Shown here piece after piece: positions 1 through 7,370 of a DNA stretch of 9,397 bases. Within the stretch, counting starts at the first letter, position 1. Every line of letters begins with the position of its first letter. The notes under the pieces are model-generated. The model searched no databases. It worked only from the letters and a program-made list of their open reading frames with translations, and was not told the DNA's origin. The DNA comes from Lachnospiraceae bacterium UBA5895 (GTDB lineage: Bacteria > Bacillota > Clostridia > Lachnospirales > Lachnospiraceae). The position numbers and the translations under genes were made by a program. The stretch lies in the NCBI GenBank assembly GCA_002431915.1, contig DJEP01000114.1:19382-28778 (forward strand). The letters are read 5' to 3'.

Positions 1-1854
1 CTGGATCTTGAGAAGGATGAGGATTTATCACAATTGCAGCAGATCCGGGGAGAACAGGCGCTGCCACTGGAACGCGGAGCGGACAGAAAAGCCTTTTTGC
101 GGAACCTGATCGAAGGAATCCACAGCGGTAACATTTTCTTCCGGAAGGAGGGAGAACAGGCACCCTCACAGCTTCAGAGAAAAGAGGGTGGGAAATACAC
201 CGCAAGTGAACCGTTAGACAAAGTACAGCCGCCGAGGGCCATGGGTTCCATGAAAAGGCCGAATATTTTCATCCGGGTGCTGAACAGTCTCTTCGGAGTA
301 TTCCAGAAGAGGATGGATTCCTATAATGCCCAGAAGCTTCCGGTGAAGCCTAATATATTCGTGCGGAAGCTGAATCAGTGGTTCGGTTTTTTTAAAAAGC
401 GGATGAACAAATATAACCGGGCTATGGAACGGTACCGTGCCAATACCAATACCATGAGCCGGTATGAGAGCCTGAAGAAGATTTTCCTGTCGCAGGAGAA
501 AAAAGAGCCGGGGGAAAGACAGGAAAAAGCGACTGAGAGAACCGCGGAGACTGCGAAGACAGCACCGGAAGCATTGAAGGCGGAGCCTGGGAGAAAAATG
601 ACTGCACCGGAACCGGAGAAAGCAGCTCCTGGGGTGGAAGAGCCGGCAGCGGAAAAAGGTGCATCACTGCAGGAGCAGGTAAAATCTCTGCAGGAGCAGG
701 TGAAAACGATGCGGGAGCAGATGGATCTTATGCGGGAGCAGATGCAGGTGATGCTACAGACAAAAGAGGTGCAACAGTCTCCTGTACAGAAGGAAAACCG
801 TATGACCGGATACCGGAGACAGCAGCCACAGAGAGAGGAATATGCTGCACCGGTGGAGAAGCGGACACCGAAAAAGGACCGGACAGAGACGACGGCAGGC
901 CTGCCGGATGCAAAGCAGCAGCTCAGGGAAATCGAGCAGATGCAGCAGACCATAGACGGAATCAGTCCGGACACGTTGAGAAATACTCTGATCGTAGCGG
1001 CTATGGCAGATAACGGCGGAGATCTGGAAAATGTATTCGACTATGCCAGGGGCATAAGCGTGAATCCGGAAAAGGCAAAGAAAACCCTGGAGGCATCCGG
1101 CCGGAAAGTAGAAAACATCCTGCAGGAGAATGACAGGGATGGCATGGCAAGGATGCTGGCGGGCGGATTACGCAATACGTTAGCACTCTATGAGAGCAAT
1201 AAGCTGATGAATGCCGATGCCGTGATCCAGGGCAGATGCTGCCGGGAGATTCTGAATGTCTTCCGGGATAATCCGGAATTTGCACAGATTGCCGCTGAAA
1301 AATACGGCTTCAGTGAAGAACTTCAGACACTGGCAAGAGGTGCGGCTTACGGAGCGGAGCTGTACGGAAAAGGCCTGCAGGCGAAGGAAACGTTACGGCA
1401 GGCGGCAGCAGGCACCGGAAAATGGATCGATAATGTGGGCGGTCTTGCGGAAGCCGGAGAACTGTCACTGCTGGTGCTGGCCATGGAAACGGTACAGACT
1501 GACAAGCTCAGCCATTACCTGCAAAACAGGGAGAATCCCGGAAAGGTGCAGCAACCTACCGAATTCCAGAAGTATCTGGGCAGATCGGAGAGCCGTGAGC
1601 GGATGGAACAGAAGCTGACGGAGAAATTAAAGAGCCGCATGGGAGATGAACGCATTTTGACAACTTTTTCCAACAAGGAGCTTCAGAAAGCACTGGAGAG
1701 TCCCAATCCGACGAAGGGCTTCGGCAGGCTTGTGGGAGAGCGGAAAGCATCGATGGAAAAACGTAAGACACAGCTGGAAGCAACCCCCCGGAGAAAGCAG
1801 ATCGCCGCACCAAAGATGCGGCTGCAATCCGGCAACATGAGCGCAGGCAGATAA
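1..1854 (+). CDS. Large modular helical protein, 5' end outside window (partial)
   Basis: Frame 1 is open from the first base to TAA at 1852-1854, giving 617 visible residues, so the true start lies upstream; the TTG at 34 has no reason to be a start. I do not recognise a named family. Order by window codon: Phe-Phe-Arg segment near 46; two copies of a short basic amphipathic motif (86-109 and 116-139); Ala/Glu/Pro/Lys-rich linker (about 160-222); four near-identical heptads (223-250) predicting a coiled coil; Gln-rich stretch; then a helical domain (about 324-535) that aligns with the N-terminal half of the protein starting at 7371; and a basic C-terminal tail. No signal peptide can be judged because the N-terminus is missing, and no transmembrane helix is evident. 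The same strand, a 69-base gap to the next gene and shared domains suggest one operon and a shared process. Function is unknown; coding status is secure. Confidence 0.93.
   Translation: MDLEKDEDLSQLQQIRGEQALPLERGADRKAFLRNLIEGIHSGNIFFRKEGEQAPSQLQRKEGGKYTASEPLDKVQPPRAMGSMKRPNIFIRVLNSLFGVFQKRMDSYNAQKLPVKPNIFVRKLNQWFGFFKKRMNKYNRAMERYRANTNTMSRYESLKKIFLSQEKKEPGERQEKATERTAETAKTAPEALKAEPGRKMTAPEPEKAAPGVEEPAAEKGASLQEQVKSLQEQVKTMREQMDLMREQMQVMLQTKEVQQSPVQKENRMTGYRRQQPQREEYAAPVEKRTPKKDRTETTAGLPDAKQQLREIEQMQQTIDGISPDTLRNTLIVAAMADNGGDLENVFDYARGISVNPEKAKKTLEASGRKVENILQENDRDGMARMLAGGLRNTLALYESNKLMNADAVIQGRCCREILNVFRDNPEFAQIAAEKYGFSEELQTLARGAAYGAELYGKGLQAKETLRQAAAGTGKWIDNVGGLAEAGELSLLVLAMETVQTDKLSHYLQNRENPGKVQQPTEFQKYLGRSESRERMEQKLTEKLKSRMGDERILTTFSNKELQKALESPNPTKGFGRLVGERKASMEKRKTQLEATPRRKQIAAPKMRLQSGNMSAGR
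256..327 (+). repeat. Short basic amphipathic motif, copy 1
   Basis: Codons 86-109 of the first protein. Key residues are Arg-Pro-Asn-Ile-Phe, Arg at position 7, Leu-Asn, Phe-Gly at 13-14, Phe at 16, Lys-Arg-Met and Tyr at 23. It aligns without gaps to the copy at 346-417 and more loosely to the one at 9159-9230. The alternation of aromatic and basic residues suggests an amphipathic helix that could lie on a membrane or bind a partner protein; that role is inference. Confidence 0.75.
346..417 (+). repeat. Short basic amphipathic motif, copy 2
   Basis: Codons 116-139, exactly 30 codons after copy 1. It shares Pro-Asn-Ile-Phe, Arg at 7, Leu-Asn, Phe-Gly, Phe, Lys-Arg-Met and Tyr-Asn with copy 1, and is richer in aromatic residues (Trp at 12, Phe at 13, 15 and 16). 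The DNA of the two copies has diverged clearly more than the protein, so the duplication is not recent and the protein pattern seems to be under selection. Confidence 0.75.
667..750 (+). repeat. Four tandem 21-base units encoding coiled-coil heptads
   Basis: Four in-frame 21-base units encode LQEQVKS, LQEQVKT, MREQMDL and MREQMQV. Each heptad has Leu/Met at position 1, Glu-Gln at 3-4 and Val/Met at 5, which gives the hydrophobic a/d spacing of a parallel coiled coil with polar flanks. The pairwise similarity (1 with 2, 3 with 4) suggests growth by duplication of heptads. Likely an oligomerisation or spacer segment between the basic motifs and the C-terminal helical domain. Confidence 0.85.
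970..1600 (+). other. Helical domain shared with the protein starting at 7371
   Basis: Window codons 324-533. Ordered matches to the fourth gene (residues 88-319): LRNTLIVAAM with LNKILVQVAM; GIS plus a Lys-Lys pair about ten residues on; GGLRNTLAL with EGLKNILTL; VFRDNPEF with FLEKHPEI; and YLGRSESRERMEQKL with YLGRGESKRYRQAL. The length between the first and last anchors is similar (201 versus 222 residues). It is predicted to be all-helical. No named domain is recognised; homology is judged by eye and should be treated as strong but unscored. Confidence 0.72.
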
Positions 1855-1906
1855 CAGCAGATCGATAGGCGGACACAGAGGAATTACCGTAAAATGCAGA
1901 CAGTAC

Positions 1907-1914
1907 AGAAAGGA
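1907..1914 (+). promoter_or_regulatory. Ribosome binding site for the 1198-residue protein
   Basis: AGAAAGGA lies nine bases before the ATG at 1924, a good Shine-Dalgarno match at normal spacing. It supports this ATG as the start. The 69-base gap in which it sits shows no hairpin or T-run that would stop transcription from the upstream gene. Confidence 0.75.
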
Positions 1915-1923
1915 TGATATAGT

Positions 1924-4900
1924 ATGCCAACACAAATGGAGAGATTAGCACAGGCTTATCAGAATATTAAAAAAATTACAGGATTGAAATTTAATGAAAA
2001 CGACAGGAACCAGGTGGCAGATGCCCTGGGAAGGATCTACATCGACGGACATAATCTGTGGCGGAGCAAGGGATGGAAAAGGATAAATTCCGTGCAGGAA
2101 TTCCGTATCTTCGAAGTGGTCCGGGAACTGGAACGGGCACAGAACGCCGGTAATAACAGCTTTATCAGTATTATGAATCCCGATGATCCCTATGCAGTAC
2201 CCAGAATCATACGTCCTGCCACCAGGCAGAAGAGACAGCTTGCAGAGCGTTACGAGAGAGACTTTAAGGAGAACCACAGACAGAACATCCTACGCTTAAA
2301 CCGGGAACTGAAAAGCTACACAGGACCGGAAGGACTTATGGATACCGGGAAATATTTCAGGGAAGAACTGCTGAATGAGGATGGGAGCTTTAAAAAGAGA
2401 CAAAGCTATGTCAATGAACTGTCCGCCCGGCCGACGGATGCTGTGAACCTGTGCAATTCAGTATTGCTGGGCCGGGGGTATACGATGGAGGAGCTGCTGC
2501 GTGATGGCGGGGATGTCCGGGAAGCCAAAAAGATGGTGGGACAGGAACTGGAAGAGATCATGTACGGTGCGGAAGCTCCGGAGGAAAAGGAACGGAAGTT
2601 CCGCGGAATTATGGAGGAATCCCTGAAAGGCCTGGAACAGCTGCGGATGAAGCCGGTAGACTATTCGGATGACAGTACACTGGAAAATGCGAAATACAAC
2701 CAGACGATCGCCACCATGGTGACCAACGTCTATCAGGTCATCAGAAGCGCGAAGAATGTGATCCAGAGTCCCTGGCTGACGGAATGTGAGGAAGCTGCCG
2801 CAGACATGAAGAATTTTACGGATGGGATCGCAATGCTGGATCTTAAGAGGATCAATAACGTAAAGAATATTTCCGATATGGCGGATGCCATGATCCATCA
2901 GCTGCTGATAGACCGTATGGGAACGGATTATGATGCCTACCGGACAACTCCTATAGAGAATGCAAGGAATCATTGCATGATCGGATATACCATCCATAAT
3001 GTACTGGAGGATCCCACAGGTGTAAATGGTCCGGAGGATGCCGGCAAGAGTTACCGGAAGGCCTTTGAGGAATTCCGGAAAAAGGGCAATCCGGAAGCTT
3101 ATAAAAAGCTGCTGAACGATGATGTGGAAAAGGACGAAAGCAGCAGGGAGATGTTCCGTGAGGCAGAAGAAAATATCAGGATGGCTGCAGAGGACAAGCC
3201 GATCCTGCCACCGAAGGATCAGACTATGGAAAGCTCCTGGCTGGAAGGAATTCCCGGAATGACGGCAGAGAATTATACGGAAAGCCTGCAGAAGACCTTC
3301 CGGGACGGCAGGACATCACAGCTGCAAAGGACGACTACCCTGGGAAATCTGTTCCTCGCTTATGGTGTTTATGAGGCAGAGAAAAACGGACAGAACATTT
3401 CGATAGAAAAGCTGTTCACAGACAGAGAACTGCAGAAGGAGACCGGAAGAAGGGCCTATGAATTTTTCAGAAATCATCCGATCCCCGCAGATACGGAAGA
3501 GGTAACGGCAGAAAATGTGAAAGCCTTCGGACAGGTGATCGCTGCGCTGAACCGGAAACTGTTGGATACGGAGGTGCCGAAGGTCGATTACAGGGATCCG
3601 GAAAAGGCTTCGGAAATGGCAGGATACCTGAAAAGATTCCAGACCCTTATGGTGGACAGCCACCAGCTGAATGCACTGGTACCGAAGGAGAGCTGGAGTA
3701 CCTTTCTGGAGGAACAGGGAGGTGCCGAAAAATATCAGGAAACCCTGAACCAGATCAATATCGCCAAGGTATTTGTACTTGCGGAGCAGAACATACAGGC
3801 AGGAAGACCGGTAGAGAAGAAAAATTTTGCGGGAATCTTTGAACGTTCGAACGATCTGTTAGTGAATTGCCAGGCAACCTATGTGCTGAAGGCGGAGGGA
3901 GAGAAATACCTCGGCAAGAAGATCGGGGAATACCCTGCGGATGCGCAGACTGCCAAAGAACTGAATATTATTACGGATACCGCATCCTCCAGAATCAAGA
4001 ATCAGATGGAGAAGATCGCAGAGACCAAAGAGGGACAGAAGCAGCTGATGGAATATGCGGCCAGCTTCGGAGAAAAGGATCCTGCGGGACTGGAAAAAAA
4101 GATTGGGGAAGAAGTGGAATCCCTGATCGAACAGGAAAAAACAGCGGCGGAGATGCTGCGCCAGGCAGAGGAAGCGGAAAAAGCAGCCCGGGAACAGGCA
4201 GAACAGATCCGGGAAGAACAGCCGGAAGCAAAGCAGCTGGGGGCAGGGCAGTCGGGGGCGGAGGCACCCGCTGCAGAAGCACCGCAGGCCGGACAGTCCG
4301 GGGAGAAAGAGGAAGCACCGGAATATGACTGGAGTGCAGATGTGGAAGCGGAAGACCGGGAAATGTATAGAGAACGTCTTAAGAATCTATATGAGGAACT
4401 GGACAGCCATGATCCCTTTTTCCTGCACAGCTCTACAGAATACAAGGCCGTGAAGGCGGGACTGAAGGATGCCCTGAAGCAGATGGATCAGACGGAAAAT
4501 CCTGCGGAGTTCAACCGGGCAATGGATAAGGTATACCGGAATGCAGATGCCTATCTGGAAAAGAAGAAAAATGCACAGATCGGTAAGCATTATGGACAGG
4601 AAAGGCTGAATGCCATCCGTAATCTCAAAGAGACACTGTGCAGACAGGGACCGTCCATTACAAAAGAAAAAGCGGACAATATTTTCCGGATCGGTGTGGA
4701 CAATGGCAAAGAGAATGCAGCTGCCAGACAGCTGAACCTGCAGAACGGGTATATCCGCCTGGGCATTTATATGGAGAAGGCAAAAGAGACCGGCAATACA
4801 GAAGATATGCAGCTTATGGACAAGGTGATTGCGGAAAAAGGTAAAAACCGCCAGAGCATACTGCAGCTTCGTGAAAAGCTGGAGAAGCTGAATGCAGAAC

Positions 4901-5520
4901 TTCCTTCGGAAGATATGGCAAAAAGAGAAGAAGGCATGAATCGTACGAGGGAGCTTCTGTGCCGGAAGATTTCTGCCCAGAAGGGAATGACCCCGGCGAT
5001 GATCGGCTGGTGTGGTGTCCTGGAAGGATTTCAGGCAACAGCTTCCGCCAGTAAAGCGGATCCGGTGAAAGAAATTGCCGGGAACCCGGAGATTCAGAAA
5101 ATTTTAACCGTCGGCGAGATCGGGCGCCGGGCAGCAAAAATACGTCAGAATCTGGTGAACAGGGGAGGCGTGCTGTTGATCGATCCGAAGATGGCCGGAG
5201 TGATCGTTGCCAGTGACACCCTGGGGAATCTCATGCAGCGTAAGGAACAGGGAGATAAAGAAATCTTCCACGGACTTATGAAGGACAAACAGGATGTAAA
5301 AGCAGTAGTGGACTATTTTGAACGTTCTGCTGCCGCAAAGATGGTTTTCCGGATGGGAAATTACACCCCCGGCTATAAGGCGAAGGTCATCTGCGATTCC
5401 AAAACCATTGGAGAAATGGGCAAAAATGAAGTCATTCAAAATATGATCCGGGCAGAGGAAAATCAGCAGGCTCCCGCGCAGAAAACGGTACAGAAGCAAA
5501 AAAACATGAAACTTCAGTAA
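1924..5520 (+). CDS. 1198-residue modular helical protein, unknown function
   Basis: Complete frame from ATG with a good ribosome binding site to TAA. No named family is recognised. The N-terminus is hydrophilic, with no signal peptide, and no transmembrane helix is visible, so a cytoplasmic location (or non-classical export) is likely. Parts in order: N-terminal region 1-170 rich in Arg/Glu; helical module copy 1 (about 175-310); middle segment; helical module copy 2 (about 475-620), with matching Val-Asp-Tyr signatures at 245 and 554; long Glu/Lys/Ala coiled coil (about 690-770); Ala/Glu/Gln/Gly/Pro linker (about 770-805); a second type of helical module with Ser-Thr-Glu-Tyr-Lys (about 814-905); then a helical C-terminal region ending in a Gln/Lys-rich tail. 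Neighbours on both sides share modules with it, and a membrane phosphatase follows 56 bases later, so all four probably act together. Function is unknown. Confidence 0.95.
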   Translation: MPTQMERLAQAYQNIKKITGLKFNENDRNQVADALGRIYIDGHNLWRSKGWKRINSVQEFRIFEVVRELERAQNAGNNSFISIMNPDDPYAVPRIIRPATRQKRQLAERYERDFKENHRQNILRLNRELKSYTGPEGLMDTGKYFREELLNEDGSFKKRQSYVNELSARPTDAVNLCNSVLLGRGYTMEELLRDGGDVREAKKMVGQELEEIMYGAEAPEEKERKFRGIMEESLKGLEQLRMKPVDYSDDSTLENAKYNQTIATMVTNVYQVIRSAKNVIQSPWLTECEEAAADMKNFTDGIAMLDLKRINNVKNISDMADAMIHQLLIDRMGTDYDAYRTTPIENARNHCMIGYTIHNVLEDPTGVNGPEDAGKSYRKAFEEFRKKGNPEAYKKLLNDDVEKDESSREMFREAEENIRMAAEDKPILPPKDQTMESSWLEGIPGMTAENYTESLQKTFRDGRTSQLQRTTTLGNLFLAYGVYEAEKNGQNISIEKLFTDRELQKETGRRAYEFFRNHPIPADTEEVTAENVKAFGQVIAALNRKLLDTEVPKVDYRDPEKASEMAGYLKRFQTLMVDSHQLNALVPKESWSTFLEEQGGAEKYQETLNQINIAKVFVLAEQNIQAGRPVEKKNFAGIFERSNDLLVNCQATYVLKAEGEKYLGKKIGEYPADAQTAKELNIITDTASSRIKNQMEKIAETKEGQKQLMEYAASFGEKDPAGLEKKIGEEVESLIEQEKTAAEMLRQAEEAEKAAREQAEQIREEQPEAKQLGAGQSGAEAPAAEAPQAGQSGEKEEAPEYDWSADVEAEDREMYRERLKNLYEELDSHDPFFLHSSTEYKAVKAGLKDALKQMDQTENPAEFNRAMDKVYRNADAYLEKKKNAQIGKHYGQERLNAIRNLKETLCRQGPSITKEKADNIFRIGVDNGKENAAARQLNLQNGYIRLGIYMEKAKETGNTEDMQLMDKVIAEKGKNRQSILQLREKLEKLNAELPSEDMAKREEGMNRTRELLCRKISAQKGMTPAMIGWCGVLEGFQATASASKADPVKEIAGNPEIQKILTVGEIGRRAAKIRQNLVNRGGVLLIDPKMAGVIVASDTLGNLMQRKEQGDKEIFHGLMKDKQDVKAVVDYFERSAAAKMVFRMGNYTPGYKAKVICDSKTIGEMGKNEVIQNMIRAEENQQAPAQKTVQKQKNMKLQ
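2446..2850 (+). repeat. Internal helical module, copy 1
   Basis: Residues about 175-309 of the 1198-residue protein. Pattern: Gly-Tyr-Thr-Met-Glu-Glu-Leu (185-191), Glu-Ala-Lys-Lys (200-203), a run of Leu-spaced helices, then PVDYSDD (244-250), then a long helix. The same order occurs in copy 2 about 305 residues later. The Lys-Lys and the helix before it also resemble the GIS/Lys-Lys start of the shared domain in the first and fourth genes. Divergent; judged by eye. Confidence 0.55.
3346..3780 (+). repeat. Internal helical module, copy 2
   Basis: Residues about 475-619. NISIEKLFTD lines up with GYTMEELLRD of copy 1, the next helix with its Glu-Glu/Phe-Phe end follows, and KVDYRDPEKASEMAGYL lines up with PVDYSDDSTLENAKYN. 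The distance from the Gly to the Val-Asp-Tyr is 65 residues here and 60 in copy 1. This supports an old internal duplication rather than chance. Confidence 0.55.
4363..4640 (+). other. Helical module with Ser-Thr-Glu-Tyr-Lys signature
   Basis: Residues about 814-905. It contains Leu-Tyr-Glu-Glu-Leu, then FFLHSSTEYKAVKAGL, a predicted helix, and a Tyr-Leu-Glu-Lys-Lys helix followed by Arg-Leu-Asn-Ala-Ile-Arg. From general familiarity it resembles a repeated module in very large uncharacterised proteins of gut Clostridia, but I cannot name a database family. It sits after the coiled coil and the low-complexity linker, so it is a separate folding unit. Confidence 0.45.
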
Positions 5521-5527
5521 AACACAA

Positions 5528-5556
5528 GTGATGACAGCTTCCGGGCTGTGGGTCAC
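5528..5556 (+). other. Imperfect hairpin between gene 2 and the phosphatase gene
   Basis: GTGA (5528-5531) pairs with TCAC (5553-5556), and ACAGC (5534-5538) with GCTGT (5545-5549), around a TTCCGG loop that can form a UCCG tetraloop closed by a U-G pair. No T-run follows, so it is not a standard intrinsic terminator. It ends one base before the ribosome binding site of the phosphatase gene, so it could affect mRNA processing or translation. Confidence 0.4.
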
Positions 5557-5562
5557 GGAAAG
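5557..5562 (+). promoter_or_regulatory. Weak ribosome binding site for the phosphatase gene
   Basis: GGAAAG lies 14 bases before the ATG at 5577, a long spacing, and follows the hairpin directly. It fits either the ATG or the TTG codon just before it; no better site is seen. Confidence 0.4.
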
Positions 5563-5576
5563 ATACGGTTATTTTG

Positions 5577-7337
5577 ATGAAAGTAAAAGTAAACAAATAC
5601 AATTCAGCAGTGGGATTGTTTTTATTGAACGTGGTGCTGTTCATTCTTCTGACAATGCCTTTTAAGCTTTGGATTACTGCCACGGAACTGACGGATATGC
5701 GCCCCAGCACCGCACTGACACCGGTGCTGGGCATGATCTTCGGGTGGCCGGCAGCATTCGGGTGTGCCACAGGTAATTTTATCTGTGATCTGATCAGCGG
5801 TTATGAAATTTCCTATGCCTGCATCAGCTGCCTACAGCAGCTGATGTATGCCATGGTGCCTTATTATCTGTGGAAAAAGCTGAATAAAGAGCGGAATGGG
5901 AAGGAATATTGTCTGGACAGCGTCTCCAAAATCCTGAAGTTTTGTCTGGTGCTTCTGACAGATGCTGTTCTGATCGTAGTATGCACGGGAATTCTCAATT
6001 ACGCTTATGATGTGACCTCCTTTTTATCCATGGATAATCTCTATCTGCTGATCAACAGCTTTGACTCCGGACTTCTGTTCGGTGCGCCGCTGCTGATTTT
6101 CGGTAATCTGTTGCAGAGATACCTTTCGAATCTGCAGAATGACAAGCATGACCGGATCCTGAAGTTCTCCCTGAATGAAAGGATGATCCTCAATACGATC
6201 ATAACAGGGGTCATGATCAGCATTCTCGTGTGCGGAATCGTGTATCTGACAGATCATATGGATCAGTCCGGCAGCAACGTGGGACTGCTGGGGAAGATGT
6301 TCCTCTTCCAGACATTGGCATTGAATGTATATTTTATGCTGTCCATCGGCTTCATGTGGTTCACGGAGAAAAAAATCGCCAACCCCGTGGAGCAGCTGGC
6401 ACATATTGCCGGAAATTATTATGCCGGCCACAGCACGGAGGAACAGCGCACGGAGATGATCCGTGCCTGTGAACAATATGCAAAAGACACTACAGAGGTG
6501 GGAGAGCTGGCCAGATCCTATATTGCCATGGTCAGAGATCTGGAGACCTATGTGGCCAATCTGCAGAACGTAACCCGGGAAAAGGAACGGATCAATGCGG
6601 AACTGACGCTGGCTTCCGATATTCAGGCCCATATGCTGCCCTGTATTTTCCCGGCATTTCCGGAGCATGATGAATTTGATATTTATGCGACTATGACACC
6701 GGCCAAGGAGGTCGGCGGTGACTTCTATGATTATTACATGATAAATGACAGAAAACTTGCTGTGGTCGTGGCGGATGTCTCCGGCAAGGGAGTGCCGGCA
6801 GCCCTGTTCATGGTCATTGCCAAGGTATTATTGAAAAATCATGTGCAGATGGGACTGGAACCGGCGGAAGTTTTCGAGAAGGTAAACAACCTGTTATGTG
6901 AAGGAAATGATGCGGATCTGTTTGTCACGGCCTGGATGGGACTTGTAGATCTGGAGAAGGGCACCATGACTTACGTCAATGCGGGGCACAATCCCCCGTT
7001 ATTAAAGAAGGCGGATGGTGACTTTGCGTATCTCCGCTGTAAACCGGCGCTGGTGTTGGCGGGGATGGAGATGACAAAGTATACGCAGCATGAGATCCCG
7101 ATGAATCCGGGAGACAGACTTTTCCTCTATACCGATGGTGTCACGGAGGCTACGAATGCAGCCAATCAGCTCTATGGAGAGGACAGACTTCAGAACTATC
7201 TGAAGGAACACGGACACTATGATGTGGTGGAGATGCTGCACGGATTAAAAGAAGACATCGACGGATTCGTGGGAGAGGCACCACAGTTTGACGATATTAC
7301 GATGCTTCTTCTGGATATGAAAAAGCTGCAGAAATAA
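5577..7337 (+). CDS. Membrane SpoIIE/RsbU-type PP2C serine phosphatase with S-component-like sensor region
   Basis: A 586-residue protein. I start it at ATG 5577; a TTG directly before it would add one residue. The N-terminal part has six or seven predicted membrane segments (about 10-30, 44-63, 78-98, 122-142, 150-175, 203-225, 241-262). Residues 49-76 (PVLGMIF ... GNFICDLISGY) resemble the Gly-rich turn of ECF-transporter S components. Then comes a HAMP-like linker (Ile-Ala-Asn-Pro-Val-Glu-Gln-Leu, from about 267) with a coiled coil up to 344, and a SpoIIE/RsbU-type PP2C domain (345-583). The metal-binding acidic residues are all present: GGDFYD (Asp382, Asp385), VADVSGKG (Asp400), TDGVTEAT (Asp520) and DDITM (Asp572/573); NAGHNPP is at 468-474. 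It should therefore be an active Mn/Mg-dependent Ser/Thr phosphatase controlled by the membrane part. No anti-sigma or anti-anti-sigma partner is in the window. It sits inside a run of helical-protein genes, which suggests a local target. Confidence 0.93.
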   Translation: MKVKVNKYNSAVGLFLLNVVLFILLTMPFKLWITATELTDMRPSTALTPVLGMIFGWPAAFGCATGNFICDLISGYEISYACISCLQQLMYAMVPYYLWKKLNKERNGKEYCLDSVSKILKFCLVLLTDAVLIVVCTGILNYAYDVTSFLSMDNLYLLINSFDSGLLFGAPLLIFGNLLQRYLSNLQNDKHDRILKFSLNERMILNTIITGVMISILVCGIVYLTDHMDQSGSNVGLLGKMFLFQTLALNVYFMLSIGFMWFTEKKIANPVEQLAHIAGNYYAGHSTEEQRTEMIRACEQYAKDTTEVGELARSYIAMVRDLETYVANLQNVTREKERINAELTLASDIQAHMLPCIFPAFPEHDEFDIYATMTPAKEVGGDFYDYYMINDRKLAVVVADVSGKGVPAALFMVIAKVLLKNHVQMGLEPAEVFEKVNNLLCEGNDADLFVTAWMGLVDLEKGTMTYVNAGHNPPLLKKADGDFAYLRCKPALVLAGMEMTKYTQHEIPMNPGDRLFLYTDGVTEATNAANQLYGEDRLQNYLKEHGHYDVVEMLHGLKEDIDGFVGEAPQFDDITMLLLDMKKLQK

Positions 7338-7357
7338 ATATCCCTGACAGGGGTGGA

Positions 7358-7368
7358 AGAGGAAAAGG
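7358..7368 (+). promoter_or_regulatory. Ribosome binding site for the fourth gene
   Basis: The purine-rich AGAGGAAAAGG ends just before the ATG at 7371; its GAGG core is eight bases from the ATG. It supports this start and lies in a 33-base gap, which fits translation from a shared mRNA. A small CCCT-GAC-AGGG stem sits upstream at 7342-7352 with no T-run. Confidence 0.7.
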
Positions 7369-7370
7369 AT

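Noticed and set aside
34..36. TTG as the start of the first gene
   Set aside because: The frame is open to base 1 and there is no ribosome binding site before the TTG; the start is upstream of the window.
375..974. Minus-strand open frame opposite the first gene
   Set aside because: Cys/Ser-rich low-complexity translation caused by the Glu/Gln/Ala-rich gene on the other strand; no good ribosome binding site and no domain.
2458..2997. Minus-strand open frame of 179 codons
   Set aside because: Lies wholly inside the well-supported 1198-residue gene; His/Ile-rich antisense product with no recognisable features.
3867..4328. Plus-strand alternative frame inside the 1198-residue gene
   Set aside because: Gly/Arg-rich product from a shifted reading of the Glu/Ala-rich coiled coil; the main frame is uninterrupted, so there is no frameshift.
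1804..5520. Similar basic C-terminal tails of genes 1 and 2 (Lys-Met-Arg-Leu-Gln and Asn-Met-Lys-Leu-Gln) as a sorting signal
   Set aside because: Only a few residues match, and in the first gene the stretch is not at the very end; chance is likely.
5528..5556. Hairpin as an intrinsic terminator
   Set aside because: No T-run follows; it is reported instead as a possible processing or translation element.
6024..6668. Minus-strand open frame of 214 codons opposite the phosphatase gene
   Set aside because: Antisense of conserved phosphatase and linker sequence; composition is typical of a shadow frame.
7342..7352. CCCT-GAC-AGGG stem as a terminator
   Set aside because: Only four base pairs and no T-run; the next gene starts 18 bases later.
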